Positions 42,596-56,741 of a stretch of DNA of 64,000 nucleotides are shown piece by piece. Numbering within the stretch: position 1 is the stretch's first letter; every line of letters begins with the position of its first letter. The position numbers and the translations under genes were made by a program. Source of the DNA: Streptomyces fumanus (GTDB lineage Bacteria > Actinomycetota > Actinomycetes > Streptomycetales > Streptomycetaceae); the NCBI RefSeq assembly GCF_014655295.1, contig NZ_BNBI01000002.1, forward strand, positions 372,001 to 436,000. The letters run 5' to 3'. The notes under the pieces were generated by a model. The model did no database searches. It was not told the DNA's origin and saw only the letters and a list, made by a program, of their open reading frames with translations.

Positions 42596-45500
42596 GTGGA
42601 GACCTTGGGCTCCGACTCGGGAGCGCGCACGGCCTTCGCGGAACGTCTCGCGCTGCTCTACAAGGAGGCGGGCGATCCGCCCCTGAAGCGCGTGGCCGAG
42701 GCGGTCGTCCGGCTCCAGCGGATCGACGAACGGGGCCGTCCGGTACGGGTGTCCGCGCAGCGGATCAGCGACTGGCGCCGGGCCCGGAACGTGCCCGCCC
42801 AGTTCGCCGCGCTGGCGGCGGTGCTCCAGGTGCTGGTCCCCGAAGCGCGCCGGATCCGGCCGGTACCCGTCTCGCCCGGTCTGTACGACCTCGCGCAGTG
42901 GCAGCGCCTGTGGGAGAGCGCGGTGGCCGGCGCGCCCGCCGCCGAGGAGGCCCGGCCGCCGGAGGAGGCGGTGCCCGGCGGGGTGTGCCCGTACCGGGGG
43001 CTGGCCTCCTACCGGCAGCAGGACGCCCGCTGGTTCTTCGGCCGGGAGCGGAGCACCGACGCCCTCGTCGCCCAGTTGCGCGCGGCGGAGCGGACGGGGG
43101 GCCTGGTCATGCTCGTGGGCGCCTCGGGCGCCGGGAAGTCCTCCCTGCTGCACGCCGGTCTGGTGCCCGCCCTGGAGGACGGCGACCCCCCGGCGCGGAC
43201 CGTCCTCCAGCTCGTACCGGGCGCCGCCCCGCTCACCGGACTGGCCCGGATCCTCCCCCCGCTCGTCCCGGTCGTCACCAGCCGCACCGACATCTCCCCG
43301 CAAGTCGCCCGGCGCTTACGGCGGTCCGTCGCCGAGTGGGCCCGGAAGCGGTCGTCGTCCGCGGGCCGCCCGGTTCTGATCGTCGATCAGTTCGAGGAGA
43401 CCTTCACGCTCTGCCGCGACGAGGAGGAGCGGCGGACGTTCGTCCGGGCGCTGCACGCCCTGTGCACGCCGGCCGGGCCCGGGGACCCGGCCCCCGCGCA
43501 GGTGGTCCTCGGCATCCGCGCCGACTTCTACGAGCAGTGCCTCGGCTATCCCGAACTGGCCGACGCCCTCCAGCACCGCCACATGGTGCTCGGCCCGCTC
43601 ACCACCGCCGAGCTGCGCGAGGCGGTGACCCGGCCGGCCAAGGCGGTGGGCCTGGAGATCGAACCGGGGCTGGCGGAGCTGATCGTCCGCGAGGTGAGCG
43701 CCGACGGCCCGCGCGGGGCGCACGACGCGGGTGTGCTGCCCCTTCTCTCCCACGCCCTGCTCGCCACCTGGCAGCGGCGCAAGGGCGGCCGGCTCACGCT
43801 GGCCGGCTACCGCGCGGCGGGCGGCATCCAGGGCGCGGTCGCGGCGAGCGCCGAGCGGGCCTGGTCGGGACTGGACCCGGCGGCGCGCACGGCCGCGCGG
43901 CTGCTGCTGCTGCGGCTGGTCCGGCTCGGCGAGGACACCCAGGCGACCCGGCGGCGCGGCACCCGGCGGCAGTTGGCGGAGGAGTCCACGGACCCCGGCA
44001 AGACGGAGGAGTCCCTGGAGGCGCTGGTACGCGCCCGGCTGGTGACGCTGGACGCGGACACCGTCGAGATCACCCACGAGGCGCTGCTGCACGCCTGGCC
44101 CCGGCTGCGCGACTGGATCGACGAGGACCGCGGCGGCAACCTGCTGCGGCAGAAGCTGGAGGAGGACGGCCGGGCCTGGGAGGAGTCGGGCCGGGACTCG
44201 TCCCTGCTCTACCGGGGGTCCCGGCTGGCGCAGGCGCACAGTTGGGCGGAGTCCGCGGGCGACACTTTCCTGACCCGCAGCGCGGTGGAGTTCCTGGCCG
44301 CCTCGGTGAAGCTGCGCCGGCGCTCGGTGCGGATCGGCCGGGCCGCGGTCGCGGCGCTGGTCGTGCTGGCGCTGCTGGCCGCCGGGTCGGCGGTGATCGC
44401 CTGGCAGCAGCGCAACGACGCGGTGTTCGAGCAGGTCCTCGCCGAGGCGGACCGCGTCCAGTACACCGACCCCTCGCTCTCCGCCCGGCTCGCCCTGGTC
44501 GCGCACAAGCTGCGCCCCGACGACGAGGGCACCGGCAACCGCCTGATCTCCATAGTCAACGCGCCGCTGGCCACGCCCCTCACCGGCCACACCGGCGCCG
44601 TGTACCTGACCTCGTTCAGCCCGGACGGGCATCTGCTGGCCACCGCGAGCTACGACCGGACCGTACGGCTGTGGAACGTCGCCGACCCGTCCCGCCCCGA
44701 GCCGCTGGGCAAGCCGCTCACCGGCCACCGGAGCTGGGTGAGCACCGCCCTGTTCACCCCGGACGGCCACACCCTCGCCAGCGCCTCCGACGACGGCACG
44801 ATCCGGCTCTACGACGTGGCCGACCCCGCCCGCCCCCGCCTCGTCCGGGCGCCCCTGACCGGCCACGACGGCCCGGTCTACCTGCTGGCGTTCAGCCCGG
44901 ACGGCCGCACCATGGCCTCCGCCGGCGAGGACGGCACCGTCCGCCTGTGGGACATGACCGACCTGCGCCGCCCCGAGCCGCTCGACACCCTCACCGGCCA
45001 CACCGCCGCCGTGCGCTCGGTGGCGTTCAGCCCCGACGGCCGCACCCTCGCCAGCGGCAGCGACGACGCCACGATCCGCCTGTGGGACGTCACCGACCCC
45101 CGGCACACCGACCCGCTCAGGACCCTCACCGGCCATACGGCCACCGTGCACTCGGTGGCGTTCGCCCCCGACGGCCGCACCCTCGCCAGCGGCGGCTCGG
45201 ACGACACCATACGGCTGTGGCGGACGGCCGACCCCGCCCACGCGGCCCCGGTCGGCCCCTCGCTCAGCGGCCACACCGGGCCCGTCTGGTCGGTGGACTT
45301 CAGCCCCGACGGCACCATGCTCGCCGCCGCCAGCGCGGACAGCACGGCCACGCTGTGGAAGGTCAGCGACCCCTCCTCCCCCTCCCAGGTCGGCGAGCCG
45401 CTCGCCGGGGCCAGCGGCGAGATGTACGCCCTGGGGTTCAGCCCCGACGGCCGTACGCTCGCCACCGGCAACGGCGACGGCAAGGTCCGCCTGTGGTCGA

Positions 45501-46546
45501 TCCCGACCTCCGACATGCTCGGCCGGATCGGCAGGTTCCGGCCGGACGGCCGGGTGCTCGCCACCGCCGCCCGCGACGGCCGGGTCCGGCTGTGGAACGT
45601 CACCTCGCCCCGCCGCCCGGTGCGCCTCGGCGCCCCGTTCCGGCCGGGCAAGGGCGACGTACGGTCCCTGGTGTTCTCGCCCGACGGCCGCACCCTCGCC
45701 GTGCTGACCGGCAGCCGCGCGGTCCAGCTCTGGAACGTCACCGACCCCGCCCGGCCGGTCGCGTACGGTCCGCCGGTCGCCCTGCGCACCCGGTTCGCCG
45801 GGCCCGACGCGCTCGCCTACAGCCCTGACGGACGCACCCTCGCGACCGCGTTCGACGACCGCACGATCCGCCTGTGGGACGTCACCGACCCGACCGCCCC
45901 CCGCCCCCTCGGCGCCCTGCTCACCGGCCACACCGGGTACGTCAACGCCCTCGTCTTCAGCCCCGACGGGCGGACCCTGGCCAGCGGCAGCGCGGACAAC
46001 ACCATCCGCCTGTGGCACGTCACCGACCCACGGCACGCCACGGTCGCGGGCCGCCCCCTCGCCCGGCACATGGGCCCCGTCAACACCCTCGCCTACAGCC
46101 CCGACGGCCAGGTCCTCGCCAGCGGCGGCGACGACAACACCGTCCGCCTGTGGCACGTCGCCGACCCCGCCCACGCCGGTGAACTGGCCGCCCTGACCGG
46201 CCACACCGAGGCGGTGGCCTCCCTCACCTTCCGGCGCGACGGCAGCGCCCTGGCCAGCAGCGGCAACGACAACACCGTCCGCCTGTGGGACGTCTCCCGC
46301 CCCGCCCACGCCACCGCCATCGGCCAGGCGATGAGCCCCAACGCCAAGACCGGTACGTTCCTGTCCTTCAGCCCCAACAGCCAGATGCTCGGCGTCTCCA
46401 GCGGCACCGACACCGTCCGCCTGTGGAATCTGGACGTCGACGACGCGATCGACCGCATCTGCTCCACCACCCGGGGCGTCCTCACGGCGGAGAACTGGCA
46501 CGACTACCTGCCCCGACTCGATTACGAGTCCCCCTGCGACCGATGA
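42596..46546 (+). CDS. HTH-nSTAND1 NTPase-WD40 (14 repeats) membrane protein
   Basis: A 1316-residue multi-domain protein. Residues ~10-95 are a helix-turn-helix-like domain (RVSAQRISDWRRARNVPAQF). An nSTAND1 NTPase follows with Walker A GASGAGKSSLLHAG near residue 174 and Walker B LIVDQFEETFTL near 263, and an ARC-type helical part. A membrane helix lies near residue 590 (AAVAALVVLALLAAGSAVIA). The C-terminal ~650 residues are 14 WD40 repeats, enough for two seven-bladed propellers. STAND proteins act as ligand-triggered switches, some in anti-phage defence. The effector and trigger here are unknown. Codon 241 (43316-43318) is TTA. The start is GTG 42596, or TTG four codons later. Confidence 0.88.
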   Translation: METLGSDSGARTAFAERLALLYKEAGDPPLKRVAEAVVRLQRIDERGRPVRVSAQRISDWRRARNVPAQFAALAAVLQVLVPEARRIRPVPVSPGLYDLAQWQRLWESAVAGAPAAEEARPPEEAVPGGVCPYRGLASYRQQDARWFFGRERSTDALVAQLRAAERTGGLVMLVGASGAGKSSLLHAGLVPALEDGDPPARTVLQLVPGAAPLTGLARILPPLVPVVTSRTDISPQVARRLRRSVAEWARKRSSSAGRPVLIVDQFEETFTLCRDEEERRTFVRALHALCTPAGPGDPAPAQVVLGIRADFYEQCLGYPELADALQHRHMVLGPLTTAELREAVTRPAKAVGLEIEPGLAELIVREVSADGPRGAHDAGVLPLLSHALLATWQRRKGGRLTLAGYRAAGGIQGAVAASAERAWSGLDPAARTAARLLLLRLVRLGEDTQATRRRGTRRQLAEESTDPGKTEESLEALVRARLVTLDADTVEITHEALLHAWPRLRDWIDEDRGGNLLRQKLEEDGRAWEESGRDSSLLYRGSRLAQAHSWAESAGDTFLTRSAVEFLAASVKLRRRSVRIGRAAVAALVVLALLAAGSAVIAWQQRNDAVFEQVLAEADRVQYTDPSLSARLALVAHKLRPDDEGTGNRLISIVNAPLATPLTGHTGAVYLTSFSPDGHLLATASYDRTVRLWNVADPSRPEPLGKPLTGHRSWVSTALFTPDGHTLASASDDGTIRLYDVADPARPRLVRAPLTGHDGPVYLLAFSPDGRTMASAGEDGTVRLWDMTDLRRPEPLDTLTGHTAAVRSVAFSPDGRTLASGSDDATIRLWDVTDPRHTDPLRTLTGHTATVHSVAFAPDGRTLASGGSDDTIRLWRTADPAHAAPVGPSLSGHTGPVWSVDFSPDGTMLAAASADSTATLWKVSDPSSPSQVGEPLAGASGEMYALGFSPDGRTLATGNGDGKVRLWSIPTSDMLGRIGRFRPDGRVLATAARDGRVRLWNVTSPRRPVRLGAPFRPGKGDVRSLVFSPDGRTLAVLTGSRAVQLWNVTDPARPVAYGPPVALRTRFAGPDALAYSPDGRTLATAFDDRTIRLWDVTDPTAPRPLGALLTGHTGYVNALVFSPDGRTLASGSADNTIRLWHVTDPRHATVAGRPLARHMGPVNTLAYSPDGQVLASGGDDNTVRLWHVADPAHAGELAALTGHTEAVASLTFRRDGSALASSGNDNTVRLWDVSRPAHATAIGQAMSPNAKTGTFLSFSPNSQMLGVSSGTDTVRLWNLDVDDAIDRICSTTRGVLTAENWHDYLPRLDYESPCDR

Positions 46547-46609
46547 CTCCACGCCATCCCCGCCGACTCGCCCTCCCACCACCCCGCCCTTCTTGTACCC
46601 TTGGCCACA

Positions 46610-46649
46610 GCCCGGCCGCTGACGTATCCCCCGTCGCCAGCGGCCGGGC
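46610..46649 (+). terminator. Hairpin terminator after the STAND-WD40 gene
   Basis: A 12-bp perfect stem (46610-46621 with 46638-46649) and 16-nt loop, followed by GTTT. Confidence 0.8.
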
Positions 46650-46692
46650 GTTTCCATGCCCCGGCCGCCCGCCCCCTCCCCCGAACACGCGA

Positions 46693-46722
46693 AAGACCCC
46701 CAACCGATCGGTTGGGGGTCTT
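46693..46722 (-). terminator. Hairpin terminator after tRNA-Ile
   Basis: A 30-bp perfect palindrome (AAGACCCCCAACCGA and its complement), directly after the CCA end of the tRNA, with TTTC following on the minus strand. Confidence 0.88.
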
Positions 46723-46727
46723 CTCGC

Positions 46728-46804
46728 TGGTGGGGCTAACAGGATTTGAACCTGTGGCCTCATCCTTATCAGGGATGCGCTCTAACCAACTGAGCTATAG
46801 CCCC
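46728..46804 (-). tRNA. tRNA-Ile (anticodon GAT)
   Basis: 77 nt including an encoded CCA. The acceptor stem GGGGCTA/TAGCCCC, D arm TAGCTCAGTTGGTTAGAGC, anticodon loop CTGATAA with anticodon GAT, and T arm CAGGTTCAAATCCTG are all canonical. It lies downstream of the gyrA-DUF3566 transcript, its usual place in Streptomyces. Confidence 0.97.
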
Positions 46805-46892
46805 GCCGCGCTCTGCGGTGTGTGTCCCGCGCGCTGACCCCTGAAGATTAGCGCACGAGGGGGGCAGTCCCAAAATCGGTTCCCGGCGTCCG

Positions 46893-47669
46893 TCACTCGT
46901 CCTCGGCGAGCGTCAGCTCCACGCCGCCGACGAAGCCGGCGGAGAGGTTGTAGATGAAGGCGCCGAGGGTGGCCAGGGCCGTCGCGAGGACGACGTCGAT
47001 GACCGCGATGATCGTGGTGAACAGCAGGACGTTGGGCAGCGACAGGAACGACTGGAGGTCGAAGCCGTTCGACTCGTTGGAGCCGGTCGCCTCGGCGATC
47101 GTGCCGCCGACCGTCGAGAAGACGCCCATGGCGTCCATGAGCATCCACAGCACGGCCGCCGCGACGATCGTGCAGATGCCCAGCGCGATGGAGAGCAGGA
47201 AGCTCACCTTCATGACCGACCACGGGTCGGCCTTGGCCACCCGCAGACGGGCCTTGCGCACCCGCGGCGTGGTCCGCGCGCCGGTGCGCGGCCGGCGGAC
47301 GGCGCCCCCGTCGGCCGGGGTCTGGTACGCCTGCGGCGGCTGGTAGGGCCCGCCGGGCGGCTGCTGCTGCCGTTCGCCCGGCAGCGGGGAGGCCGACTGC
47401 TGGGCGGCCTCCTGCTGCGCCTGGGCGCCGGAGGCGGCCGGGCCCGTGCCAGCTCCGTACTGGGTCCCCGGGCCTCGGGTGTCCGTCACAGTTCCCCCCT
47501 GGGATCCATGAGTCTCTTTCGAGAGTGAGGACGAGCGGGTGGTGGCGTCCGTTCCACGTGAAACAGAACCGTGATCGCCGGTCCCGTACGCGGCGGAGCC
47601 ACGGCCGCCGCCGTCCGTCTCCGTACCTGTGGAGGTACCGGCCGAACCGGCGCCCGTGGCTCCGCTCAC
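46893..47669 (-). CDS. DUF3566 family membrane protein
   Basis: A 258-residue protein. The first ~140 residues are disordered, Ser/Gly/Gln-rich. The C-terminal ~110 residues are the DUF3566 domain with two membrane helices (VSFLLSIALGICTIVAAAVL and LLFTTIIAVIDVVLATALAT) and the segment RVAKADPWSVMKV before them. DUF3566 genes follow gyrA widely in Actinobacteria, as here (18 bp apart), but the function is unknown. The parS site 47551-47564 lies inside the disordered N-terminal coding region, where its bases encode part of SVSRGT. Start ATG 47669. Confidence 0.87.
   Translation of the reverse strand: MSGATGAGSAGTSTGTETDGGGRGSAAYGTGDHGSVSRGTDATTRSSSLSKETHGSQGGTVTDTRGPGTQYGAGTGPAASGAQAQQEAAQQSASPLPGERQQQPPGGPYQPPQAYQTPADGGAVRRPRTGARTTPRVRKARLRVAKADPWSVMKVSFLLSIALGICTIVAAAVLWMLMDAMGVFSTVGGTIAEATGSNESNGFDLQSFLSLPNVLLFTTIIAVIDVVLATALATLGAFIYNLSAGFVGGVELTLAEDE
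47551..47564. promoter_or_regulatory. parS: parS site (one mismatch: GTTCCACGTGAAAC) inside the DUF3566 gene
   Basis: 13 of 14 bases match parS. It lies within coding sequence for a disordered protein region, about 10 kb left of oriC, with the same single-base variant as the site at 30067. Confidence 0.85.
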
Positions 47670-47687
47670 GATGACTCTCTCCTCGTG

Positions 47688-50282
<2,595 letters not shown>

Positions 50283-50324
50283 TGCTGGGATAGGTCCTTC
50301 CTGGTGCGGTCAGCGGCGACCGAC

Positions 50325-52794
<2,470 letters not shown>

Positions 52795-52819
52795 AAAAAG
52801 GGGTCCGGAGGGGCCCCGG
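52795..52819 (-). terminator. Intrinsic terminator after the DUF721 gene
   Basis: On the minus strand a GC stem (about 52800-52805 with 52813-52819, one bulge) is followed directly by five T, 1 bp past the DUF721 stop. A T-run terminator is rare in this genome region. Confidence 0.75.
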
Positions 52820-52820
52820 A

Positions 52821-53423
52821 TCACCCGTAGGTGTCGCCGGGGCCCGTGCTGCCGGGGGCGCGCAGCGGGCCGTAGCGCCGGGGGGAGCCGCCGGGGCCGT
52901 GCACCTTGATCAGGCGGACCGAGCCGTGCCCGAGGTCCTCGTTGATCCGGGCGACCAGGGTCGGCGCGAGCAGCCGCAGGTTCGTCGCCCAGGCCGTGGA
53001 GTCGCAGCGCACGGAGAGCACCCGCTCGTCCTCGTCGTACCGCTCCGGTACGCAGTGCTTGGCCACGTCCTCGCCGACGATCCGCGGCCAGCGGCCCATC
53101 ACGCCGCCCACCGCGGCCGGGGTCTCCCAGCCGCGCTCGGTGATCAGCCGGTTGATCGCCGAGCCGAGCGCCATGGGGTCGCGGCCGTCGGCGTGCGCGC
53201 CGGAGCGCAGGCCCCCGCGCCGCGCCTGCTTCTGCTGCCGCGCGGCCTCGCCACGCGCGCGTGCCGCCTCCTTGGCCGCCCGCAGCGCCACGCGCGCGAG
53301 GTCGACGCCGGAGGGCTCGGGGACCGTGCCGGGGGTCTTCTCCGGTGCCGTCCCGGAGGACTTCCCGGAGACCTTTCCGGGGGCCTGCCCCGGGTTCTTC
53401 TCGGGGGGCTCGCCGCCGTTCAC
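52821..53423 (-). CDS. DUF721 (DciA-like) protein
   Basis: A 200-residue protein. The first ~85 residues are disordered and basic (Lys/Pro/Arg). The DUF721 domain starts near [21 protein letters not shown] and has [32 protein letters not shown] and [20 protein letters not shown]721 includes DciA, which helps load the replicative helicase DnaB in bacteria lacking DnaC. A DciA-type role fits the position between recF and gyrB. GTG 53423 overlaps the recF stop (GTGA), so it is coupled to recF. The long basic N-terminus may bind DNA. Confidence 0.88.
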   Translation of the reverse strand: MNGGEPPEKNPGQAPGKVSGKSSGTAPEKTPGTVPEPSGVDLARVALRAAKEAARARGEAARQQKQARRGGLRSGAHADGRDPMALGSAINRLITERGWETPAAVGGVMGRWPRIVGEDVAKHCVPERYDEDERVLSVRCDSTAWATNLRLLAPTLVARINEDLGHGSVRLIKVHGPGGSPRRYGPLRAPGSTGPGDTYG

Positions 53424-54541
53424 GCGCGCTCCACCGTGCCCCCGGTCACCGCGTACCGCGCCCCCGCCAGGACGTGCGGTACGTCGTCGTCGACGGCGGC
53501 GGTCACCAGGACCTGCTCGCCGGGGGCCACCAGCTCGGCGAGGCGCTCGCGGCGCCGGGTGTCCAGCTCGGCGAAGACGTCGTCCAGGACCAGCACCGGT
53601 TCGTTGCCCTCCGCCCTGAGCAGGTCGTACGAGGCCAGGCGGAGCGCCAGCGCGTAGGACCAGGACTCGCCGTGGGAGGCGTACCCCTTGGCGGGCAGCT
53701 CACCGAGTTTGAGCAGCAGATCGTCGCGGTGCGGGCCGACCAGGGTGACGCCCCGCTCGATCTCCTGCTTGCGGGCCTCCGCGAGCGCGGCCATGAGCTG
53801 CTCGAACAGCTCCTCGCGCGCGTGCGCCTCGCCGGGCGCCGACGGCCGGTACTCCAGGGTGACGGGACCGCCGGCGGGGGCGAGCTGGTCGTACGCCTTG
53901 TCGGCCAGCGGCTGGAGGGCGGCGATCAGGTCCAGGCGCTGGGCGAGCAGTTCGGCGCCCGCGCGGGCCAGGTGCTGGTCCCAGACGTCCAGGGTGGACA
54001 GGTCCAGAGTGCGGCCGCCGTGCCGGCGGGCCAGCGCGGCCGACTTCAGCAGGGTGTTGCGCTGCTTGAGGACGCGGTCGTAGTCGGAGCGCACCCCGGC
54101 CATGCGCGGCGAGCGGGCGGTGATCAGCTCGTCGAGGAACCGGCGCCGCTCCCCGGGGTCGCCCTTGACCAGAGCGAGGTCCTCGGGCGCGAACAGGACG
54201 GTCCGTACGATGCCGAGCACGTCACGGGGCCTGACCTGCGAGGACCGGTTGATGCGGGCGCGGTTGGCGCGGCCCGGGTTCAGCTCCAGCTCGATGAGCT
54301 GCTGACGTTCGCCCTGCTTGACCGCCGCGCGGATCACCGCGCGGTCGGCGCCCATGCGGACCAGGGGGGCGTCGGAGGAGACGCGGTGGCTGCCGAGGGT
54401 GGCGAGGTAGCCGACGGCCTCGACGAGGTTGGTCTTGCCCTGGCCGTTGGGGCCGACGAAGGCGGTGACGCCCGGGTCCAGCGGGACCTCGACCCGGGCG
54501 TAGGAGCGGAAGTCGGCCAGCGACAGATGCGTGACGTGCAT
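53420..54541 (-). CDS. recF: DNA replication and repair protein RecF
   Basis: A 373-residue SMC-like ATPase. Walker A is [14 protein letters not shown] near residue 30. The signature and Walker B regions are [14 protein letters not shown] and [21 protein letters not shown] near the C-terminus. RecF helps load RecA at single-strand gaps with RecO and RecR. The length is typical. The ATG at 54541 begins [18 protein letters not shown], matching RecF family N-termini. The stop overlaps the DUF721 start. It follows the 6-phosphogluconate dehydrogenase gene by 32 bp, so the two are likely cotranscribed. Confidence 0.97.
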   Translation of the reverse strand: MHVTHLSLADFRSYARVEVPLDPGVTAFVGPNGQGKTNLVEAVGYLATLGSHRVSSDAPLVRMGADRAVIRAAVKQGERQQLIELELNPGRANRARINRSSQVRPRDVLGIVRTVLFAPEDLALVKGDPGERRRFLDELITARSPRMAGVRSDYDRVLKQRNTLLKSAALARRHGGRTLDLSTLDVWDQHLARAGAELLAQRLDLIAALQPLADKAYDQLAPAGGPVTLEYRPSAPGEAHAREELFEQLMAALAEARKQEIERGVTLVGPHRDDLLLKLGELPAKGYASHGESWSYALALRLASYDLLRAEGNEPVLVLDDVFAELDTRRRERLAELVAPGEQVLVTAAVDDDVPHVLAGARYAVTGGTVERA

Positions 54542-54573
54542 GGTCGTTCGCCGACCTCCCTCGGACCTTCTGG

Positions 54574-55449
54574 TTACTTCTTCTCGACCGCGTGGCCGCC
54601 GAACTGGTTGCGCAGCGCCGCGATCATCTTCATCTGCGGGGAGTCCTCCTGGCGGGAGGCGAACCGCGCGAACAGCGAGGCGGTGATCGCCGGCAGCGGC
54701 ACCGCGTTGTCGATCGCGGCCTCCACCGTCCAGCGTCCCTCACCGGAGTCCTGTGCATAACCCCGGAGCTTGTCCAGGTGCTCGTCCTCGTCCAGGGCGT
54801 TGACCGCGAGGTCGAGCAGCCAGGAGCGGATGACGGTGCCCTCCTGCCAGGAGCGGAAGACCTCCCGGACGTCGGTCACGGAGTCGACCTTCTCCAGCAG
54901 CTCCCAGCCCTCGGCGTACGCCTGCATCATGGCGTACTCGATGCCGTTGTGGACCATCTTGGCGAAGTGCCCGGCGCCGACCCTGCCGGCGTGCACCGAG
55001 CCGAAATCGCCCTCCGGCTTGAGCGCGTCGAAGACCGGCTGCACCTTCGCGACGTGCTCGGGGTCGCCGCCGTACATCAGCGCGTAGCCGTTCTCCAGGC
55101 CCCAGACGCCGCCGGAGACGCCGCAGTCGACGAAGCCGATGCCCTTGGCGGCCAGTTCCCCGGCGTGCTTCTCGTCGTCCGTCCAGCGGGAGTTCCCGCC
55201 GTCCACGACGACGTCGCCGGGCTGGAGCAGCTCGGCGAGCCGGTCGATGGTCGACTGGGTGGCCGCACCCGCCGGGACCATCACCCAGACCACCCGCGGG
55301 CCGGTGAGCTTGTCCACCAGCTCTTCCAGGCTGTGCACATCGGCGAGGTCCGGGTTGCGGTCGTATCCGACGACGGTGTGGCCCGCGCGGCGGATCCGCT
55401 CGCGCATGTTGCCGCCCATCTTGCCGAGGCCGACGAGACCGAGCTCCAT
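54574..55449 (-). CDS. gnd: 6-phosphogluconate dehydrogenase homologue (short, Gnd-like)
   Basis: A 291-residue dehydrogenase of the short 6PGDH group. The N-terminal Rossmann loop is [32 protein letters not shown] contains the conserved NS substrate residues, [20 protein letters not shown] the GVSGG motif, and [18 protein letters not shown] the catalytic Lys/Asn region. It would oxidise 6-phosphogluconate to ribulose 5-phosphate with NAD(P). The form is shorter than the classical ~470-residue enzyme. Its place between dnaN and recF is peculiar to Streptomyces and allies. It starts at ATG 55449. A link to replication is not evident. Confidence 0.93.
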   Translation of the reverse strand: MELGLVGLGKMGGNMRERIRRAGHTVVGYDRNPDLADVHSLEELVDKLTGPRVVWVMVPAGAATQSTIDRLAELLQPGDVVVDGGNSRWTDDEKHAGELAAKGIGFVDCGVSGGVWGLENGYALMYGGDPEHVAKVQPVFDALKPEGDFGSVHAGRVGAGHFAKMVHNGIEYAMMQAYAEGWELLEKVDSVTDVREVFRSWQEGTVIRSWLLDLAVNALDEDEHLDKLRGYAQDSGEGRWTVEAAIDNAVPLPAITASLFARFASRQEDSPQMKMIAALRNQFGGHAVEKK

Positions 55450-55610
55450 CAGTTGCGTTCCTTAGGGTCGCTGTGGCGTGAGAGGCACTTTCGCACCGGT
55501 GTCCGAGCCTAAACCCGGACGGTCACGCACAGTTGTGGGCGTACGCGCTCATCCGTACGCCCACCTCGCCCACAGTCTGTGGATACGCCGACGCCGGGCC
55601 CCGGAGCCGC

Positions 55611-56741
55611 TCAGCCGCTCAGCCGCACCGGCATGATCAGGTACTTGTACGCCTCGTCCGCCTCCGCGTCCAGCGCCGGCTTGCCGCTGAGCAGCGCCGG
55701 CTTGGTGGACGTGGTGAAGGAGAGCTGGGCCACCGGGGAGTCGATGGCGCTCAGGCCGTCCAGCAGGAAGGTCGGGTTGAAGGCGATCGAGATGTCGTCG
55801 CCCTCCAACTGGGCGTCGACCCTTTCCACAGCCTGTGCGTCGTCGCTGGAGCCGGCCTCCAGGATGAGCACGCCCTGCTCGAAGCTGAGCCGCACCGGGG
55901 TGTTCCGCTCGGCGACCAGGGCGACGCGCTTGACGGCCTCCACGAAGGGGGCGGTCTCGATCACGGCGACGCTGTTGAACTCCGTCGGGAACAGCGTGCG
56001 GTACTTCGGGAGGTCGCCCTCCAGCAGGCGGGTGGTGGTCCGCCGGCCCGCGCCCTCGAAACCGATCAGGCCCTCGCCCGCGCCCGAGCCGGACAGCGCC
56101 AGGATCACCTGGTCGCCGCTGGTCAGCGCCTTGGCGGTGTCCAGGAGCGTCTTGGCGGGCACCAGGGCGACCGCGGACGCCTCCGGGTTCTCCGGCTTCC
56201 ACAGGAACTCGCGGACCGCGAAGCGGTAGCGGTCGGTGGAGGCCAGCGTCACCGTGTCGCCCTCGATCTCGATGCGTACACCGGTGAGGACGGGCAGCGT
56301 GTCGTCGCGGCCCGCGGCGATGGCGACCTGCTGGACGGCCGAGGCGAAGACCTCGCCAGGGACCGTGCCCGTGGCGTTCGGCATCTGCGGCAGGGCCGGG
56401 TACTCCTCCACCGGCAGGGTGTGGAGGGTGAAGCGCGAGGAGCCGCAGACCACCGTCGCCCGTACACCGTCTGTGGAAATCTCCACCGGCCGGTTGGGCA
56501 GCGCGCGGGAGATGTCGGCGAGCAGCCGGCCGGAGACCAGGACCGTGCCCTCCTCCTCGATCTCCGCGTCGACCGAGACCCGCGCGGAGACCTCGTAGTC
56601 GAAGCTGGAGAGGCTGAGCTGCCCCTCCTCGGCCTTCAGCAGCAGGCCCGCGAGGACCGGCGCCGGCGGACGGGCCGGGAGGCTGCGCGCCGCCCAGGCC
56701 ACTGCCTCCGCGAGTACGTCGCGTTCCACCCGGATCTTCAC
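55611..56741 (-). CDS. dnaN: DNA polymerase III beta subunit (sliding clamp)
   Basis: A 376-residue beta clamp, the common length. Three repeated clamp domains are visible, with FDYEVSARVSVDAEI, SGRLLADISRALP, ATDRYRFAVREF-like ASTDRYRFAVREF, and the C-terminal end YLIMPVRLSG with the peptide-binding MPVR motif. It encircles DNA and tethers polymerase III. Start GTG 56741 has GGAGG 8 nt upstream. It is transcribed away from oriC, co-directional with dnaA, and is followed by 161 bp before gnd. Confidence 0.98.
   Translation of the reverse strand: MKIRVERDVLAEAVAWAARSLPARPPAPVLAGLLLKAEEGQLSLSSFDYEVSARVSVDAEIEEEGTVLVSGRLLADISRALPNRPVEISTDGVRATVVCGSSRFTLHTLPVEEYPALPQMPNATGTVPGEVFASAVQQVAIAAGRDDTLPVLTGVRIEIEGDTVTLASTDRYRFAVREFLWKPENPEASAVALVPAKTLLDTAKALTSGDQVILALSGSGAGEGLIGFEGAGRRTTTRLLEGDLPKYRTLFPTEFNSVAVIETAPFVEAVKRVALVAERNTPVRLSFEQGVLILEAGSSDDAQAVERVDAQLEGDDISIAFNPTFLLDGLSAIDSPVAQLSFTTSTKPALLSGKPALDAEADEAYKYLIMPVRLSG

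Noticed and set aside
44570..46460. Regular DNA repeats suggestive of CRISPR
   Set aside because: They encode WD40 repeats in one frame and are not short repeats with unique spacers.
43316..46657. A 1113-codon antisense frame across the STAND-WD40 gene
   Set aside because: Mirror of GC-rich repeats, composition Gly/Val/Ala-heavy, no recognisable domain.
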